The translations under genes were made by a program, and so were the position numbers. Of a DNA stretch of 64,000 nucleotides, positions 17,694 through 30,596 are shown piece by piece. Position 1 is the first letter of the stretch, and every line of letters starts with the position of its first letter. Under the pieces are notes generated by a model. The model had not been told where the DNA came from and ran no database searches. It was given only the letters and a program-made list of their open reading frames with translations. This DNA is from Micromonospora narathiwatensis (lineage in GTDB: Bacteria > Actinomycetota > Actinomycetes > Mycobacteriales > Micromonosporaceae): the NCBI RefSeq assembly GCF_900089605.1, contig NZ_LT594324.1:496001-560000 (forward strand). The letters run 5' to 3'.

Positions 17694-18518
17694 TCAGCTG
17701 GTGAAGGTGATCTTGTCGCGCCGGCGGCGCAGGGCCATCAGGGCGACACCGCCACCGATCAGGGCGAGGCCGGTGAGCGCGATGCTGGTCGCGGCCACGC
17801 CGGTCAGCGGCAGCCCGCCGTCCGTGCCGCTGCCGCCACCGTTGCCGCCACCCGGCGAGGAGGGCGCGCCCGACGGGTTCTCCGACGAGCCCTCGGACGG
17901 GTTCTCGGAGGGGTTCTCCGACGGGTTCTCGGACGGGTTCTCCGAGCTGCCCGGGGTCGGGGTCGGCGACTCCTGGCCCGGGGTGGACGGGCTCGGCGAC
18001 GGCGACGGCGACTCGGATGAGGCGCACGGCTGCAGCCAGAAGACCTTGTGCTTGCCGCCGGCCGACTTGCCGTTGATCAGCTGCACGTCGAGCTTGATGT
18101 GGTAGCCCTGCTTCGGCTGCAGCTTCAGCCCGGTCAGGTCCAGGTCGTTCGCGGAGAGCCTGATGACCGCGTCGTGGTCGTTCTCCGCGCCGGAGGCCGG
18201 GTCATCGCTGATCAGCACGTCCTGCTGAGACCAGACGACCTTGTCCTTCGGGGTGGCGGACGGTGCCTGCGCCCAGAGGGTGAGATTCGCCCGCTGGTTC
18301 TCGTCGAAGTTGAAGAACTCCAGCTCGAACTCGCAGGTGACGTGCGGTTGGTTGTCCACCTTGTCGGTGAACGGCATTCCGTCGATCTTCACGGTGCCGT
18401 TGTCGCCCGGTGGGTTGTGCGGATTGCCGGCGGCCCAGGCTGGAGCCGCGAGCCCAAGGCAGGCCGTGACGGCGGCCGCGGTGAGGGCCGCGCGCGCCAC
18501 GTGCCGACGCTTTGGCAT
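17694..18518 (-). CDS. LPXTG-anchored cell-wall surface protein
   Basis: 274 aa. Signal peptide at 1-34 (KRR, hydrophobic core, APAWAAG), then a ~150-residue globular ectodomain with two Cys that I do not recognise. A Ser/Pro/Glu linker with repeated ENPS units follows. The C-terminal sorting signal is complete: LPLTG, a hydrophobic segment (SIALTGLALIGGGVALMAL) and a basic tail RRRRDK. It should be covalently attached to peptidoglycan by a sortase not in the window. GGAGG precedes the ATG at 18518; the in-frame extension upstream is not used. It is divergent from the GH9 cellulase gene, so a carbohydrate-adhesion role is conceivable but unproven. Confidence 0.85.
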   Translation of the reverse strand: MPKRRHVARAALTAAAVTACLGLAAPAWAAGNPHNPPGDNGTVKIDGMPFTDKVDNQPHVTCEFELEFFNFDENQRANLTLWAQAPSATPKDKVVWSQQDVLISDDPASGAENDHDAVIRLSANDLDLTGLKLQPKQGYHIKLDVQLINGKSAGGKHKVFWLQPCASSESPSPSPSPSTPGQESPTPTPGSSENPSENPSENPSENPSEGSSENPSGAPSSPGGGNGGGSGTDGGLPLTGVAATSIALTGLALIGGGVALMALRRRRDKITFTS

Positions 18519-21688
<3,170 letters not shown>

Positions 21689-21702
21689 CGCCGACCCGAC
21701 GG

Positions 21703-21739
21703 TCGTGGCCGGTCACCGTTCCGCGGTGGCCGGCCACGA
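21703..21739 (+). terminator. Terminator after GH9 cellulase gene
   Basis: A 10-bp outer stem (21703-21712 with 21730-21739) encloses a 5-bp inner stem, starting 14 bases after the stop. Confidence 0.7.
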
Positions 21740-22220
21740 TGTCGTCGGCGCCCGACCCACCCGGGCGGTCCGCGGCACCGGACATCGACGGTCTTGTGTC
21801 CGTGTCCATGTGATCTCTATACTGCTTCCAAATTTCAACGATCATCGATGCCGCGGGGGGCAACCGATGGCTGCACGTCTGGACGCTGGACGCGTAATCG
21901 AACGTCCACGCCACCACGGGCCGGATTCCGGGCCGCGCGTTCATCGTCGGGTGGCGCGGCCGGCACTCGTCCGGCGACCCGCCCGGCACCGTCGCCCGGC
22001 GGCCCCGCCGCGGCGCTCCCGCGCGATCCGGTACCGGCCGTAGGCCCACCGCGCCGATCTCCTCATCCACCGACCGGTCCCGGTCCTGGCCCGATCTCCC
22101 CGGGTCCGGCCGACCCTCCTGGCTGCCCGTCGACGGCGTGTGTCCCGACCCGGTCCACGTCGATCGACGCCTGTCGAGATTCATCGAATGCGGTAATCAC
22201 GCATGCTTCGAGGAGCACAC
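21740..22220 (+). promoter_or_regulatory. Long upstream region of the RHS toxin gene with a candidate promoter
   Basis: No gene is seen in these 481 bases. A candidate promoter has TTGTGT (21794-21799) and TATACT (21818-21823) spaced 18 bp, in a clearly lower-GC patch (21790-21850). It would give a leader of roughly 390 nt before the RHS start, long enough for post-transcriptional control. Confidence 0.45.
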
Positions 22221-25200
22221 ATGGATGGCGTCCGCCTGCCGCTACCCTCCCTGCCGCGTCCCGGCCGGACACGACTGCTGACCGCCGCCGCCACCGCGGC
22301 CCTCATGGCCATGGCGCTGATCAGCGCACCCCCGGCCGCGTCGGCCGCGACCGAGTACCGGCCGCCCGCGCCACGGAAGGTGCCGACGGTGCCGGTGTCC
22401 CCGGTGGCGCCGGGCACCTCGGGCGCCCGGGCCGCGATGCCCGACGCGACCCGCAACCCGGCGCCGGCCTGGCCGGCCGCGGGAGCCGCCGAGGTGGACC
22501 TCGCCGCCCGTCCGGCCGCGCCGGTCGGCGCTGGTGCGCTCCCGGTACGCGTCCGCGCGGCGGGCGCGGGCGCGGTCTCCTCGGCCGGGCGGGCTCTCGC
22601 GCCCGCCGCCACCCCGTCCCGCATGCGGGTGGAGGTGCTGGACCGGGCCGCCACCGAGCGGGCCGGAGTCCGGGGCGTCCTGCTCCGGGTTGGCCGTACC
22701 GACGGTGTCCCGGAGGCGGGCAGTGCCCAGCTGACCGTCGACTACGCCAGGTTCGCCACCGCCTACGGCGCGGACTGGGCCGCCCGGCTGCGCCTGGTCT
22801 CGATGCCGGTATGCGCGCTCACCGAACCCGGCGGGAAGGAGTGCGCGGGTACGCCGCTGCGATCGACCAACGATCTGAAGGCGCGTACCGTCTCGGCGGC
22901 CGTGCCGGTCGCCGCGACCAACAGCCTGGTGGCGGTGATGGCCGGCGACTCCAGCGCCGCGGGCGACTACAAGGCCACCTCGCTCCAGCCGTCCTCGACC
23001 TGGACGGCCGGCGGGAACTCCGGCGCCTTCACCTGGAACTACCCGATGCGGGTCCCGCCGTCGCTCAACGGGCCGGCACCGAGCCTCGCCCTGTCGTACT
23101 CGTCGCACTCCGTCGACGGCCGCCAGGCGGCGAGCAACAACCAGCCCTCCTGGGCTGGTGAGGGCTTCGAGGCCAACCCGGGGGGCTTCATCGAGCGGCG
23201 CTACCTCGGTTGCGGCCAGGACATGGACGGCTCGGCCAACAACACCAAGAAGACCAGCGACCTGTGCTGGGCGACCGACAACGCCACGCTCTCCCTCGGC
23301 GGCCACTCCGGCGAACTGCTCTACAACGCGACCGAGGGCCGCTGGCACCTGCGCTCGGACGACGGCTCGCGGATCGAGCGCAAGACCGGCGCCAGCAACG
23401 GCGACAACAACGGCGAGTACTGGGTGGTGACCACCACCGACGGCACCCAGTACTGGTTCGGGGTGAACCGGCTGCCCGGCTGGGCGTCCGGGAACGCGGT
23501 CACGAACTCGACGCTGACCGCGCCGGTGTTCGGCAACCACGCGGGCGAACCCTGCCACGCCACCGCGTTCATCGATTCCTCCTGCGCCCAGGCGTGGCGG
23601 TGGAACCTCGACTACGTGGTGGACGTGCACGGCAACTCCGCCTCGTACTGGTACACCAAGGAGACCAACAAGTACGGCCGTAACCTCGACGCCAACGACG
23701 CCACGTCGTACGACCGCGCCGGCTACCTCGACCACATCTCGTACGGCACCCGCCGCGACAGTGGCGTGGAGTCGGTGCTGAGCACCCCGGCGCCGGCGCA
23801 GGTGGTCTTCGGGGTGGCGGACCGCTGCCTGTCGAGCTGTGCCACCCACGACGCGGCGCACTGGCCGGACACCCCGTGGGACCAGCAGTGCACCGGGTCC
23901 AACTGCGGCACGGTCTTCTCGCCCACCTTCTGGACCACCAAGCGGCTGGCGACCGTGACCACCCAGATCCGCTCCGGCAGCTCGTACTCCGACGTGGAGC
24001 GCTGGACGCTGACCCACACGTTCCCCGACCCGGGTGACGGCACCCGGGCCGGCCTATGGCTGTCGAAGATCTCCCACGCCGGCCTGGTCGGCACGGCCAC
24101 CACCGTGCCGGACATCGAGTTCACCGGGGTACAGCTGCCCAACCGGGTCGACACGATCGACTTCGCGGCGGCGATGAACTGGTGGCGGATCGCCAAGATC
24201 CAGACCGAGACCGGCGGCACGATCAGCGTCACCTACTCCGGCCCGGACTGCGTGGCCGGCCAGACGCCGACACCGCAGACGAACACGAAGCGCTGCTACC
24301 CGTCGGTCTGGACCCCGGAGGGCTACAGCAACCCGGTCACCGACTGGTTCCACAAGTACGTCGTGACCACCGTCTACGAGCAGGACAACACCGGCGGGGC
24401 GCCACCGCAGGGCAGCCCCCGGGTGGTGCACACCTACAGCTACCTCGACGGCGCGGCGTGGCACTACAGCGACGACGACGGCCTGATCGAGAAGAAGTAC
24501 AAGACCTGGTCGAGCTACCGGGGCTACGGCCGGGTCGCCGTGACGACCGGTGACCCGGGGGAGCAGACCTACACCGAGACCCGCTACTTCCGGGGCATGG
24601 ACGGCGACCGGGCCGCGCCGTCGGGCGGCACCAAGTCGGTCACCATCGACGGGTTCGCCGACGCGGACTGGTTCGCCGGCCTGACCCGCGAGGTCAAGAC
24701 GTTCAACGGGCCGGATGGGGCGGTGGTGTCGCGTGAGACGAGCGACCCGTGGGGTTCCGCGGCGACCGCGACCCGCACCATCAACGGCGACACGGTGACC
24801 GCCCGGTTCACCCGGGTCGCCACGACCCGCAACTACACCACGCTGGACGGCGGACGCGGCGAGCGGGCCACCCGGACCACAACCACCTACGACTCGCTCG
24901 GCATGGCCATTCAGGTCGACGACTTCGGCCAGGACGGGGTCGCCGGCGACGAGCAGTGCCAGAAGATCGACTACGGCCCGCGCAACGACACCCTCTGGCT
25001 GATGGACAAGGTGCACCGCACCCGGTCGTACGCGGTGCAGTGCTCGGCGACCACCGGCACCCTCACGGACGCCGACGTGATCACCGAGGAGCGGACCAGC
25101 TTCGACGGTCAGGCCTTCGGGACCGCGCCCACCCGGGGCCTGGCCACGAAGACCGAGAAGATGACGGCCTGGAACGCGGGCGCGCCCGCCTTCGCCACCG

Positions 25201-28200
25201 TCTCCCAGGGCGCCTACGACAAGTACGGGCGGGTCACCACGGCGTGGGACGCGATGAACGCCAAGACCACCACGGCGTACACCCCCGCCACCGGTGGGCC
25301 GGTGACCGCGACCACGGTCACGAACGCGCTGCAGCACGTGGCCTCGACGACCGTGAACCCGGCGTGGGGCAGCAACTCCGCGATCGTCGACGCCAACAAC
25401 AAGCGGACGGAGCTGGCCTACGACGGCCTCGGCCGGCTGACCGCGGTGTGGCTGCCCGGCCGGGACAAGGCGACCCAGTCGGCCAACGTCACCTTCAGCT
25501 ACCTGATCCGTAACAACGCGGCCACCGTGGTGTCCACCTCCCAGCTGAACCCGGCTGGCGCGTACAACTCGATCTACGCCCTCTACGACGGCCTGTTGCG
25601 GCTCCGGCAGACCCAGTCGCCCTCGCCGTCGGGCGGCCGGCTGCTGACCGACACCTTCTACGATACGGCCGGCCGGGAGGTGAAGGCGTTCGGCAGCTAC
25701 CACAGCACCGGGACGCCGGGCACCACGCTGGTCACCGCCACCGAGCGGGCGTTCGTACCGACCCAGACCCGGACCGTGTACGACGGCGCCGGTCGGCCGA
25801 CCGCGTCCGTCTTCCAGCCCTACGACGCGGAGCGCTGGCGGACGTCCGTCTACTACGCCGGTGACCGCACCGACACGACGCCCCCCGCCGGGGGCACCGC
25901 CACCTCCACGCTCACCGACGCCCGGGGCCGAACCGTCTCGGTGCGCCAGTACCACGGCACGACCCCGACCCCGGGCACGGTCGGTTCCTGGGACACCACG
26001 TCGTACGCGTACAACCGAAAGGGGCAGCTGACCGGCGTCACGGACGCGCTGGGCAACCAGTGGCTCTACGAGTACGACCTGCAGGGCCGCCGGACCAAGA
26101 CGACCGACCCGGACACGGGCGTCAGCACCTTCGGGTACGACGCGGCCGACCGGGTCACCCTGTCCACTGACGGCCGCGGCAAGAAGCTGGCGTACCTCTA
26201 CGACCCGCTGGGCCGCAAGCGGGCGGTGTACGACAACGCGGTCGGCGGCACCATGCGGGCGCAATGGGTCTACGACACCATCGCCAAGGGCCGGCTGTCG
26301 CAGTCGACCCGGTTCGTGGGCAGTGCCGCCTACCAGACCAAGATCGTTGGATACACCGACCAGTACCAGCCGACCGGCGTCCAGGTGGTGATCCCGACCT
26401 CGGAGACCAACCTGGCCGGCACCTACGACTTCTTCAGCACGTACAACATCGACGGGAGCGTCAACTCGGCCAGCCTGCCGTCCACCGGTGGTGACCTGCC
26501 GGCCGAGACCCTCTCCTACACCTACGACGCCCTCGGTCAGCCGACCACGATGACCTCGCTGTACGGCGCGGCGAACCTGTCCTACGTGGCCGGCACCACG
26601 TACAACGCTCTGGGTGAGCTCGACCAGCTCACGCTCGACACGGACGACACCGCCGGCGGCCGGGTGTGGCAGGCGTTCACCCACGAGCTGGAGACCGGGC
26701 GGCTGACCGGTGTCCGGGTGGACCGGGACACCGTTGCCCCCAACACGCTGTCGGACGTCCGCTACACCTACGACAACGCTGGCAACATCACCAAGGCGGT
26801 GGACGTCGCGCCGGACCCGGTCGACGACACCCAGTGCTTCACGTACGACCACCTGCGCCGGCTCACCGATGCGTGGACGCCGAGCAACGGCGACTGCGCA
26901 GCCGCGCCGTCGGCCACCGCGCTGGGCGGTCCGGCACCGTACTGGCACTCGTGGACGTTCGACCCGGTGGGCAACCGCAAGACGCAAGTTGTGCACACCA
27001 GCACGGGCAACACCACCACGACGTACGGCTACCCGGCCGCCAAGGCGGCGCAGCCGCACACCCTGTCGACCACCACCACCGGCTCTCTGGTCCAGAACTA
27101 CAAGTATGACGAGTCGGGCAACACGATCTGCCGGCCGGCGGGGACGGCCACCAACACCTGCCCGACCGGCACCGGGTCGCAGGTGCTCACCTGGGATCCC
27201 GAGGGGCACCTGGAGACCAGCACCGACGCCACCGGCACCACCACCTACATCTACGACGCGGACGGCAACCGGCTGATCCGCCGCGACCCGGCCGGCAAGA
27301 CCCTCTACCTGCCGGGTGAGGAGCTGCGCTACACCAACGGCACCGGGACCGCCACCTGCACGCGCTACTACGCGTACGGCGGATCGCTGGCCGCCTCCCG
27401 GACCGGCGGGGGCCTGACCTGGCTCGCCGCTGACCACCAGGGCACGGCGAATGTGTCGGTCAGCGCCAACGCCGCACAGACCGCCACAGTGCGCCGGCAG
27501 AACCCGTACGGCAACCCGCGGGGCGGCAGCCCGACCTGGGCCAACGACAAGGGCTTCGTCGGCGGCACCAAGGACAACACCGGGCTGACCCACCTCGGCG
27601 CCCGGGAGTACGACCCCGCCACCGGCCGGTTCGTCTCCGTCGACCCGGTCTTCGACCTGCAGAATCCGCAGTCCTGGACCGGATACGGGTACAGCAGCAG
27701 CTCGCCGGTTACCTTCAGCGACCCGAGCGGGCTGAAGGACTGCGCCGGTGCCTACACCTGCGACGGCACCTCCGAGGGAGTAGGAAAACCACCGAAGGAC
27801 GAGTGCTTCAACTACACCGGGAGCGCCCAGCGTCGCTGCGAGGAGAAAGGCCCCAGCGGGCAGAACACGAGCGCCGGGCAGGCCACCGGTGGCTCGGGGT
27901 CCGGCGACAGCCCAAGGGCGAACCTGCCGACCATCCCGCCGGAGAAGAAGCGGCAGCTGGACAACTACATCCGGATGGTCGTCGACCAGAACCCGGACAC
28001 CTGGAACATCCCCGGCTCGCCCGCCTACAACGCCATCATGGTCCGCCTCAAGCACGCCCTGTTCGGGTCACCCACTTGGAAGGACTACTGGGAGGCGCTG
28101 GACCAGATGGTGGTCACCACCGTCGTGGCCGCCGTCGGCGCCGCCCTCTGCCCGGAGACGGCCGGCGCGGGCTGCATGCTCGCCGTCGCGGCGTATGCCG

Positions 28201-28619
28201 GCGCTGCCGGACAGTGCATGGACGACTGCGAGGACACCCAGGCCCTGGCGCTGGCGGCGGTACTCGGGGCGGCGACTGACGGACTAGGGAGACCGAGCGC
28301 GCGCATTCCAGGGCGGCTGGTCCCCAGTGGCGTCAGGAACCTGACCGACGGCGCGCACATGTCGACCAGTGATGCCCTGAACACAGCGGTCGAGTTCCTT
28401 GGTCCTGGATATCGGGACATGGGAGGTGGTAGGTTCCTCAGCCAGGATGGGCTGCGACAAGTCCGATTGACGGATGCGGATCTGGCACACCCGCGCCAAG
28501 ACCCACACATCAATTTCGAGACTTACAATCAGCCAATCGGTCCCGGCGTAAGAAGCGGCGGTCCGGCTACCAACATTCACATTTATCTACCCGAGGAGCC
28601 GGGATGGCACACGCCGTAG
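22221..28619 (+). CDS. RHS/YD-repeat polymorphic toxin, secreted
   Basis: 2132 aa. The ATG at 22221 was preferred over the one at 22203 because GAGGAG lies six bases before it. A signal peptide ends near PPAASAATEY. An SpvB-like region follows (around NYPMRVPPSLNGPAPSLALSY), then many YD repeats (GRLTAVWLPG, YDPLGRKRAVYD, YDADGNRLIRR) that form the RHS shell. The core closes with GAREYDPATGRFVSVDP and DPSGL at about 1834-1838. The last ~294 residues are the variable tip: a hydrophobic pretoxin stretch and a ~100-residue terminal domain with DPHINFETYN and NIHIYLPEE, compatible with a BECR-type nuclease but not firmly assigned. The tip is lower in GC than the shell. Immunity genes follow, the first overlapping by 16 bases. 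Confidence 0.9.
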   Translation: MDGVRLPLPSLPRPGRTRLLTAAATAALMAMALISAPPAASAATEYRPPAPRKVPTVPVSPVAPGTSGARAAMPDATRNPAPAWPAAGAAEVDLAARPAAPVGAGALPVRVRAAGAGAVSSAGRALAPAATPSRMRVEVLDRAATERAGVRGVLLRVGRTDGVPEAGSAQLTVDYARFATAYGADWAARLRLVSMPVCALTEPGGKECAGTPLRSTNDLKARTVSAAVPVAATNSLVAVMAGDSSAAGDYKATSLQPSSTWTAGGNSGAFTWNYPMRVPPSLNGPAPSLALSYSSHSVDGRQAASNNQPSWAGEGFEANPGGFIERRYLGCGQDMDGSANNTKKTSDLCWATDNATLSLGGHSGELLYNATEGRWHLRSDDGSRIERKTGASNGDNNGEYWVVTTTDGTQYWFGVNRLPGWASGNAVTNSTLTAPVFGNHAGEPCHATAFIDSSCAQAWRWNLDYVVDVHGNSASYWYTKETNKYGRNLDANDATSYDRAGYLDHISYGTRRDSGVESVLSTPAPAQVVFGVADRCLSSCATHDAAHWPDTPWDQQCTGSNCGTVFSPTFWTTKRLATVTTQIRSGSSYSDVERWTLTHTFPDPGDGTRAGLWLSKISHAGLVGTATTVPDIEFTGVQLPNRVDTIDFAAAMNWWRIAKIQTETGGTISVTYSGPDCVAGQTPTPQTNTKRCYPSVWTPEGYSNPVTDWFHKYVVTTVYEQDNTGGAPPQGSPRVVHTYSYLDGAAWHYSDDDGLIEKKYKTWSSYRGYGRVAVTTGDPGEQTYTETRYFRGMDGDRAAPSGGTKSVTIDGFADADWFAGLTREVKTFNGPDGAVVSRETSDPWGSAATATRTINGDTVTARFTRVATTRNYTTLDGGRGERATRTTTTYDSLGMAIQVDDFGQDGVAGDEQCQKIDYGPRNDTLWLMDKVHRTRSYAVQCSATTGTLTDADVITEERTSFDGQAFGTAPTRGLATKTEKMTAWNAGAPAFATVSQGAYDKYGRVTTAWDAMNAKTTTAYTPATGGPVTATTVTNALQHVASTTVNPAWGSNSAIVDANNKRTELAYDGLGRLTAVWLPGRDKATQSANVTFSYLIRNNAATVVSTSQLNPAGAYNSIYALYDGLLRLRQTQSPSPSGGRLLTDTFYDTAGREVKAFGSYHSTGTPGTTLVTATERAFVPTQTRTVYDGAGRPTASVFQPYDAERWRTSVYYAGDRTDTTPPAGGTATSTLTDARGRTVSVRQYHGTTPTPGTVGSWDTTSYAYNRKGQLTGVTDALGNQWLYEYDLQGRRTKTTDPDTGVSTFGYDAADRVTLSTDGRGKKLAYLYDPLGRKRAVYDNAVGGTMRAQWVYDTIAKGRLSQSTRFVGSAAYQTKIVGYTDQYQPTGVQVVIPTSETNLAGTYDFFSTYNIDGSVNSASLPSTGGDLPAETLSYTYDALGQPTTMTSLYGAANLSYVAGTTYNALGELDQLTLDTDDTAGGRVWQAFTHELETGRLTGVRVDRDTVAPNTLSDVRYTYDNAGNITKAVDVAPDPVDDTQCFTYDHLRRLTDAWTPSNGDCAAAPSATALGGPAPYWHSWTFDPVGNRKTQVVHTSTGNTTTTYGYPAAKAAQPHTLSTTTTGSLVQNYKYDESGNTICRPAGTATNTCPTGTGSQVLTWDPEGHLETSTDATGTTTYIYDADGNRLIRRDPAGKTLYLPGEELRYTNGTGTATCTRYYAYGGSLAASRTGGGLTWLAADHQGTANVSVSANAAQTATVRRQNPYGNPRGGSPTWANDKGFVGGTKDNTGLTHLGAREYDPATGRFVSVDPVFDLQNPQSWTGYGYSSSSPVTFSDPSGLKDCAGAYTCDGTSEGVGKPPKDECFNYTGSAQRRCEEKGPSGQNTSAGQATGGSGSGDSPRANLPTIPPEKKRQLDNYIRMVVDQNPDTWNIPGSPAYNAIMVRLKHALFGSPTWKDYWEALDQMVVTTVVAAVGAALCPETAGAGCMLAVAAYAGAAGQCMDDCEDTQALALAAVLGAATDGLGRPSARIPGRLVPSGVRNLTDGAHMSTSDALNTAVEFLGPGYRDMGGGRFLSQDGLRQVRLTDADLAHPRQDPHINFETYNQPIGPGVRSGGPATNIHIYLPEEPGWHTP

Positions 28620-28924
28620 ACGTTGGTGGTGCCCATGACCGTCGCAAGTCGCCGGTTACCATCGACGTGCTCACCTACGATCCCGCACACGGCGTCGGAA
28701 CGTGGTGGGACGACGAGACCGTCCTCCGAGCGGAGGTATGGGACGCGCCGGAGCGGACTGTCGTCATCTCTGGAAATCGGGCCGGGCTGCGCTCTCTTGC
28801 CAGGCACTTGTTGACGTTGGCGCAGGATGCGGTGCCCGATGGTCGACACCTCGATTTCGATACGTACTGCGGGTGGCTGGAAGAAGGCTCGGCAGCCATC
28901 CGAATCGAGGTGGAGAAAGAGTAG
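28604..28924 (+). CDS. Imm32-like immunity protein
   Basis: 106 aa. The ATG at 28604 sits inside the toxin's last codons with a GAGGAG RBS six bases upstream, so it is translated with the toxin. The sequence VVISGNRAGLRSLARHLLTLAQ followed by HLDFDTYCGWLEEGSAAIRIE resembles the Imm32 immunity family that sits beside RHS and other polymorphic toxins. It should neutralise the toxin tip in the producing cell by direct binding. Family assignment is from remembered motif; the role as immunity protein is well supported by position. Confidence 0.72.
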   Translation: MAHAVDVGGAHDRRKSPVTIDVLTYDPAHGVGTWWDDETVLRAEVWDAPERTVVISGNRAGLRSLARHLLTLAQDAVPDGRHLDFDTYCGWLEEGSAAIRIEVEKE

Positions 28925-28933
28925 GACCGGACG

Positions 28934-29344
28934 GTGGAGCGTCGTCCGGACGTCACGCCTGTGGCGGCCTCGGAGATCGAGGCCGCCACGGCGGCTGCCC
29001 GCGCACAAAACGTGCGCGTGTACCTGCTGTCGACCGGAGCAGGCGGCGGGCGGGACGCCTTTTTCGACGCCGTCCGGGCGACGCTGCCACTCGATCCGCC
29101 GCTGGTGAGCAACAACAGCTGGGACGCGCTGGCGGACTCGATGTTCGGCGGCTTGGTGCTCCTCGACGTCGGCCAGGTCCTCGTGGTGTGGACCGACCCG
29201 GCGGAAATGATCGTCACCGCATCCGAGGACGCCGACACCGCCGTCAGTGTGCTGGTGCAGACCGCAACCGATCTGGCCGAGCCGAAGTACACGCAGGGCC
29301 GCCCGGTCTCAGTCACGGTGTTGCTGGCCACGGACCAGTCGTAG
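28934..29344 (+). CDS. Barstar-like immunity protein
   Basis: 136 aa with GTG start nine bases after the previous stop. The centre NNSWDALADSMFGGL plus the preceding LPLDPPLVS matches barstar-related inhibitors (barstar core: alpha helix with W-D-A-L and acidic surface). Barstar inhibits barnase-type ribonucleases, which share the BECR fold proposed for the toxin tip. Having it behind an Imm32-like gene gives two unrelated immunity candidates for one toxin. It could instead be an orphan immunity gene kept from a replaced tip. The terminator begins within its stop codon. Confidence 0.72.
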   Translation: MERRPDVTPVAASEIEAATAAARAQNVRVYLLSTGAGGGRDAFFDAVRATLPLDPPLVSNNSWDALADSMFGGLVLLDVGQVLVVWTDPAEMIVTASEDADTAVSVLVQTATDLAEPKYTQGRPVSVTVLLATDQS

Positions 29345-29377
29345 TGGCGACGCCTGGCCGGCAGGCGTCGCCACTAC
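29341..29377 (+). terminator. Terminator overlapping the barstar-like gene stop codon
   Basis: Perfect 16-bp stem (29341-29356 with 29362-29377) and a 5-nt loop. The left arm includes the TAG stop codon. It clearly ends the toxin-immunity operon. Confidence 0.88.
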
Positions 29378-29487
29378 GCTCTCGGCTGGGCCTGCCCGCG
29401 GTGCCGGTGCGGCTGCCCGTCGTCGCCCCGAGGTGGGTCGCCGTCAGTTGACGGGTGGATGGTGGCGCACCGGGGCAAGCTGACCTG

Positions 29488-30018
29488 ATGGAGTGCGAGT
29501 TGCTGACCGTCGGGCACGGCGCCGCCGACCGGGAACGGCTCGCGGCGCTGCTGGCCGGCGCGGGAGTCGCCCTCGTGGTGGACGTACGGCGGTACCCGGC
29601 CAGCCGGACCAACCCGGACGTCCGGCGCGAGGCGCTCGAACGCTGGCTGCCGGAGCGGGGGATCGGCTACCGCTGGGAGCCCCGCCTCGGTGGCCGCCGG
29701 CACGTACGCGCCGGGGAACCGGAGCCGGACACCTGGTGGACCGTCGCAGCGTTCCGGGCGTACGCCGCGTACACCCGGACGCCGGAGTTCGACGCGGCGC
29801 TGGACGCGGTGCTGGCCGACGCGGCGCGGCGGACCACGGCGGTGATGTGCAGCGAGAGCGTGTGGTGGCGCTGCCACCGACGCCTGATCGCCGACGTGGC
29901 CGTGCTCGGTCGCGGGGTGCCGGTGCGCCACCTCATGCCGGACGGCCGGCTCGGCCCGCACCGGCCGGCCGAGGGCGCCCGCCGTCTCCCCGACGGCCAC
30001 TTGACCTGGGACCGCTGA
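29488..30018 (+). CDS. DUF488 family protein
   Basis: 176 aa. It shows the DUF488 hallmarks: an opening LLTVGHG, VVDVRRYPASRTNPD, and a C-terminal MCSESVWWRCHRRLIAD with the conserved Cys-His-Arg. The family is common in bacteria but has no established reaction. The ATG at 29488 begins at the conserved N-terminus; an in-frame GTG at 29455 would add 11 unconserved residues. It has no clear operon partner. Confidence 0.8.
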   Translation: MECELLTVGHGAADRERLAALLAGAGVALVVDVRRYPASRTNPDVRREALERWLPERGIGYRWEPRLGGRRHVRAGEPEPDTWWTVAAFRAYAAYTRTPEFDAALDAVLADAARRTTAVMCSESVWWRCHRRLIADVAVLGRGVPVRHLMPDGRLGPHRPAEGARRLPDGHLTWDR

Positions 30019-30067
30019 CCGCGGGAACTCGCTCGCCTCTACCCGGCCGCGCCACTAGCCTGCACCC

Positions 30068-30595
30068 ATGCCGGAACTGATCACCCCGACCACCCGCCTG
30101 CACCGGTCCTGGCTGGCCGCCCGGGACGACTGGGGTCGGGGCGTCCATCAGGACGGCAGCGGACTGCAGCCCACCGACGACGTGGACTCACCGGAGGGCT
30201 TCGCGGACTGGGTGGGGCGGCTGCAGGACGGTGCGGGCGAGTCCCGGCCGCTGCCGGAGGGCTGGGTCCCCGCGGTCTACTGGTGGATCGTCGAGGGCGA
30301 CGAGGTGCTGGGCACCATCTCGCTGCGGCTGCGACTCAACGACTTCCTCCTGCGCGCCGGCGGCCACATTGGCTACGGCGTGCGCCCCTCCGCCCGGCGC
30401 CGGGGCGTGGCGACCTTCGCCCTCGGCGTGGCGCTCGCCGAGGCCGCCCGGCGGGACATCGATCCGGTCCTGGTCACCTGCGACGACGCCAACGTCCCCT
30501 CCGCGCGGATCATCGAGCGGCACGGTGGGGTGCTGGAGGACGTCCGGGAGACCGAGCGGGGGCGAGCCAGGCGGTACTGGATCCGTACCCGCTGA
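30068..30595 (+). CDS. GNAT family N-acetyltransferase
   Basis: 175 aa. The acetyl-CoA-binding motif is IGYGVRPSARRRGVATFAL and the C-terminal part has NVPSARIIERHGGVLE, as in RimJ/RimL-like GNATs. The substrate cannot be inferred. Its stop codon is one base from the stop of the convergent GNAT gene on the other strand. Confidence 0.82.
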   Translation: MPELITPTTRLHRSWLAARDDWGRGVHQDGSGLQPTDDVDSPEGFADWVGRLQDGAGESRPLPEGWVPAVYWWIVEGDEVLGTISLRLRLNDFLLRAGGHIGYGVRPSARRRGVATFALGVALAEAARRDIDPVLVTCDDANVPSARIIERHGGVLEDVRETERGRARRYWIRTR

Positions 30596-30596
30596 G

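Noticed and set aside
22203..22220. RHS start at the ATG at 22203
   Set aside because: The ATG at 22221 has GAGGAG at the right spacing and directly opens the signal peptide; the earlier ATG has no RBS.
22242..28055. Very long open frames on the minus strand opposite the RHS gene (591 and 1333 codons)
   Set aside because: They are antisense shadows caused by GC-biased codon positions of the RHS gene; their sequences are Val/Gly/Arg-rich, lack motifs, and have no RBS.
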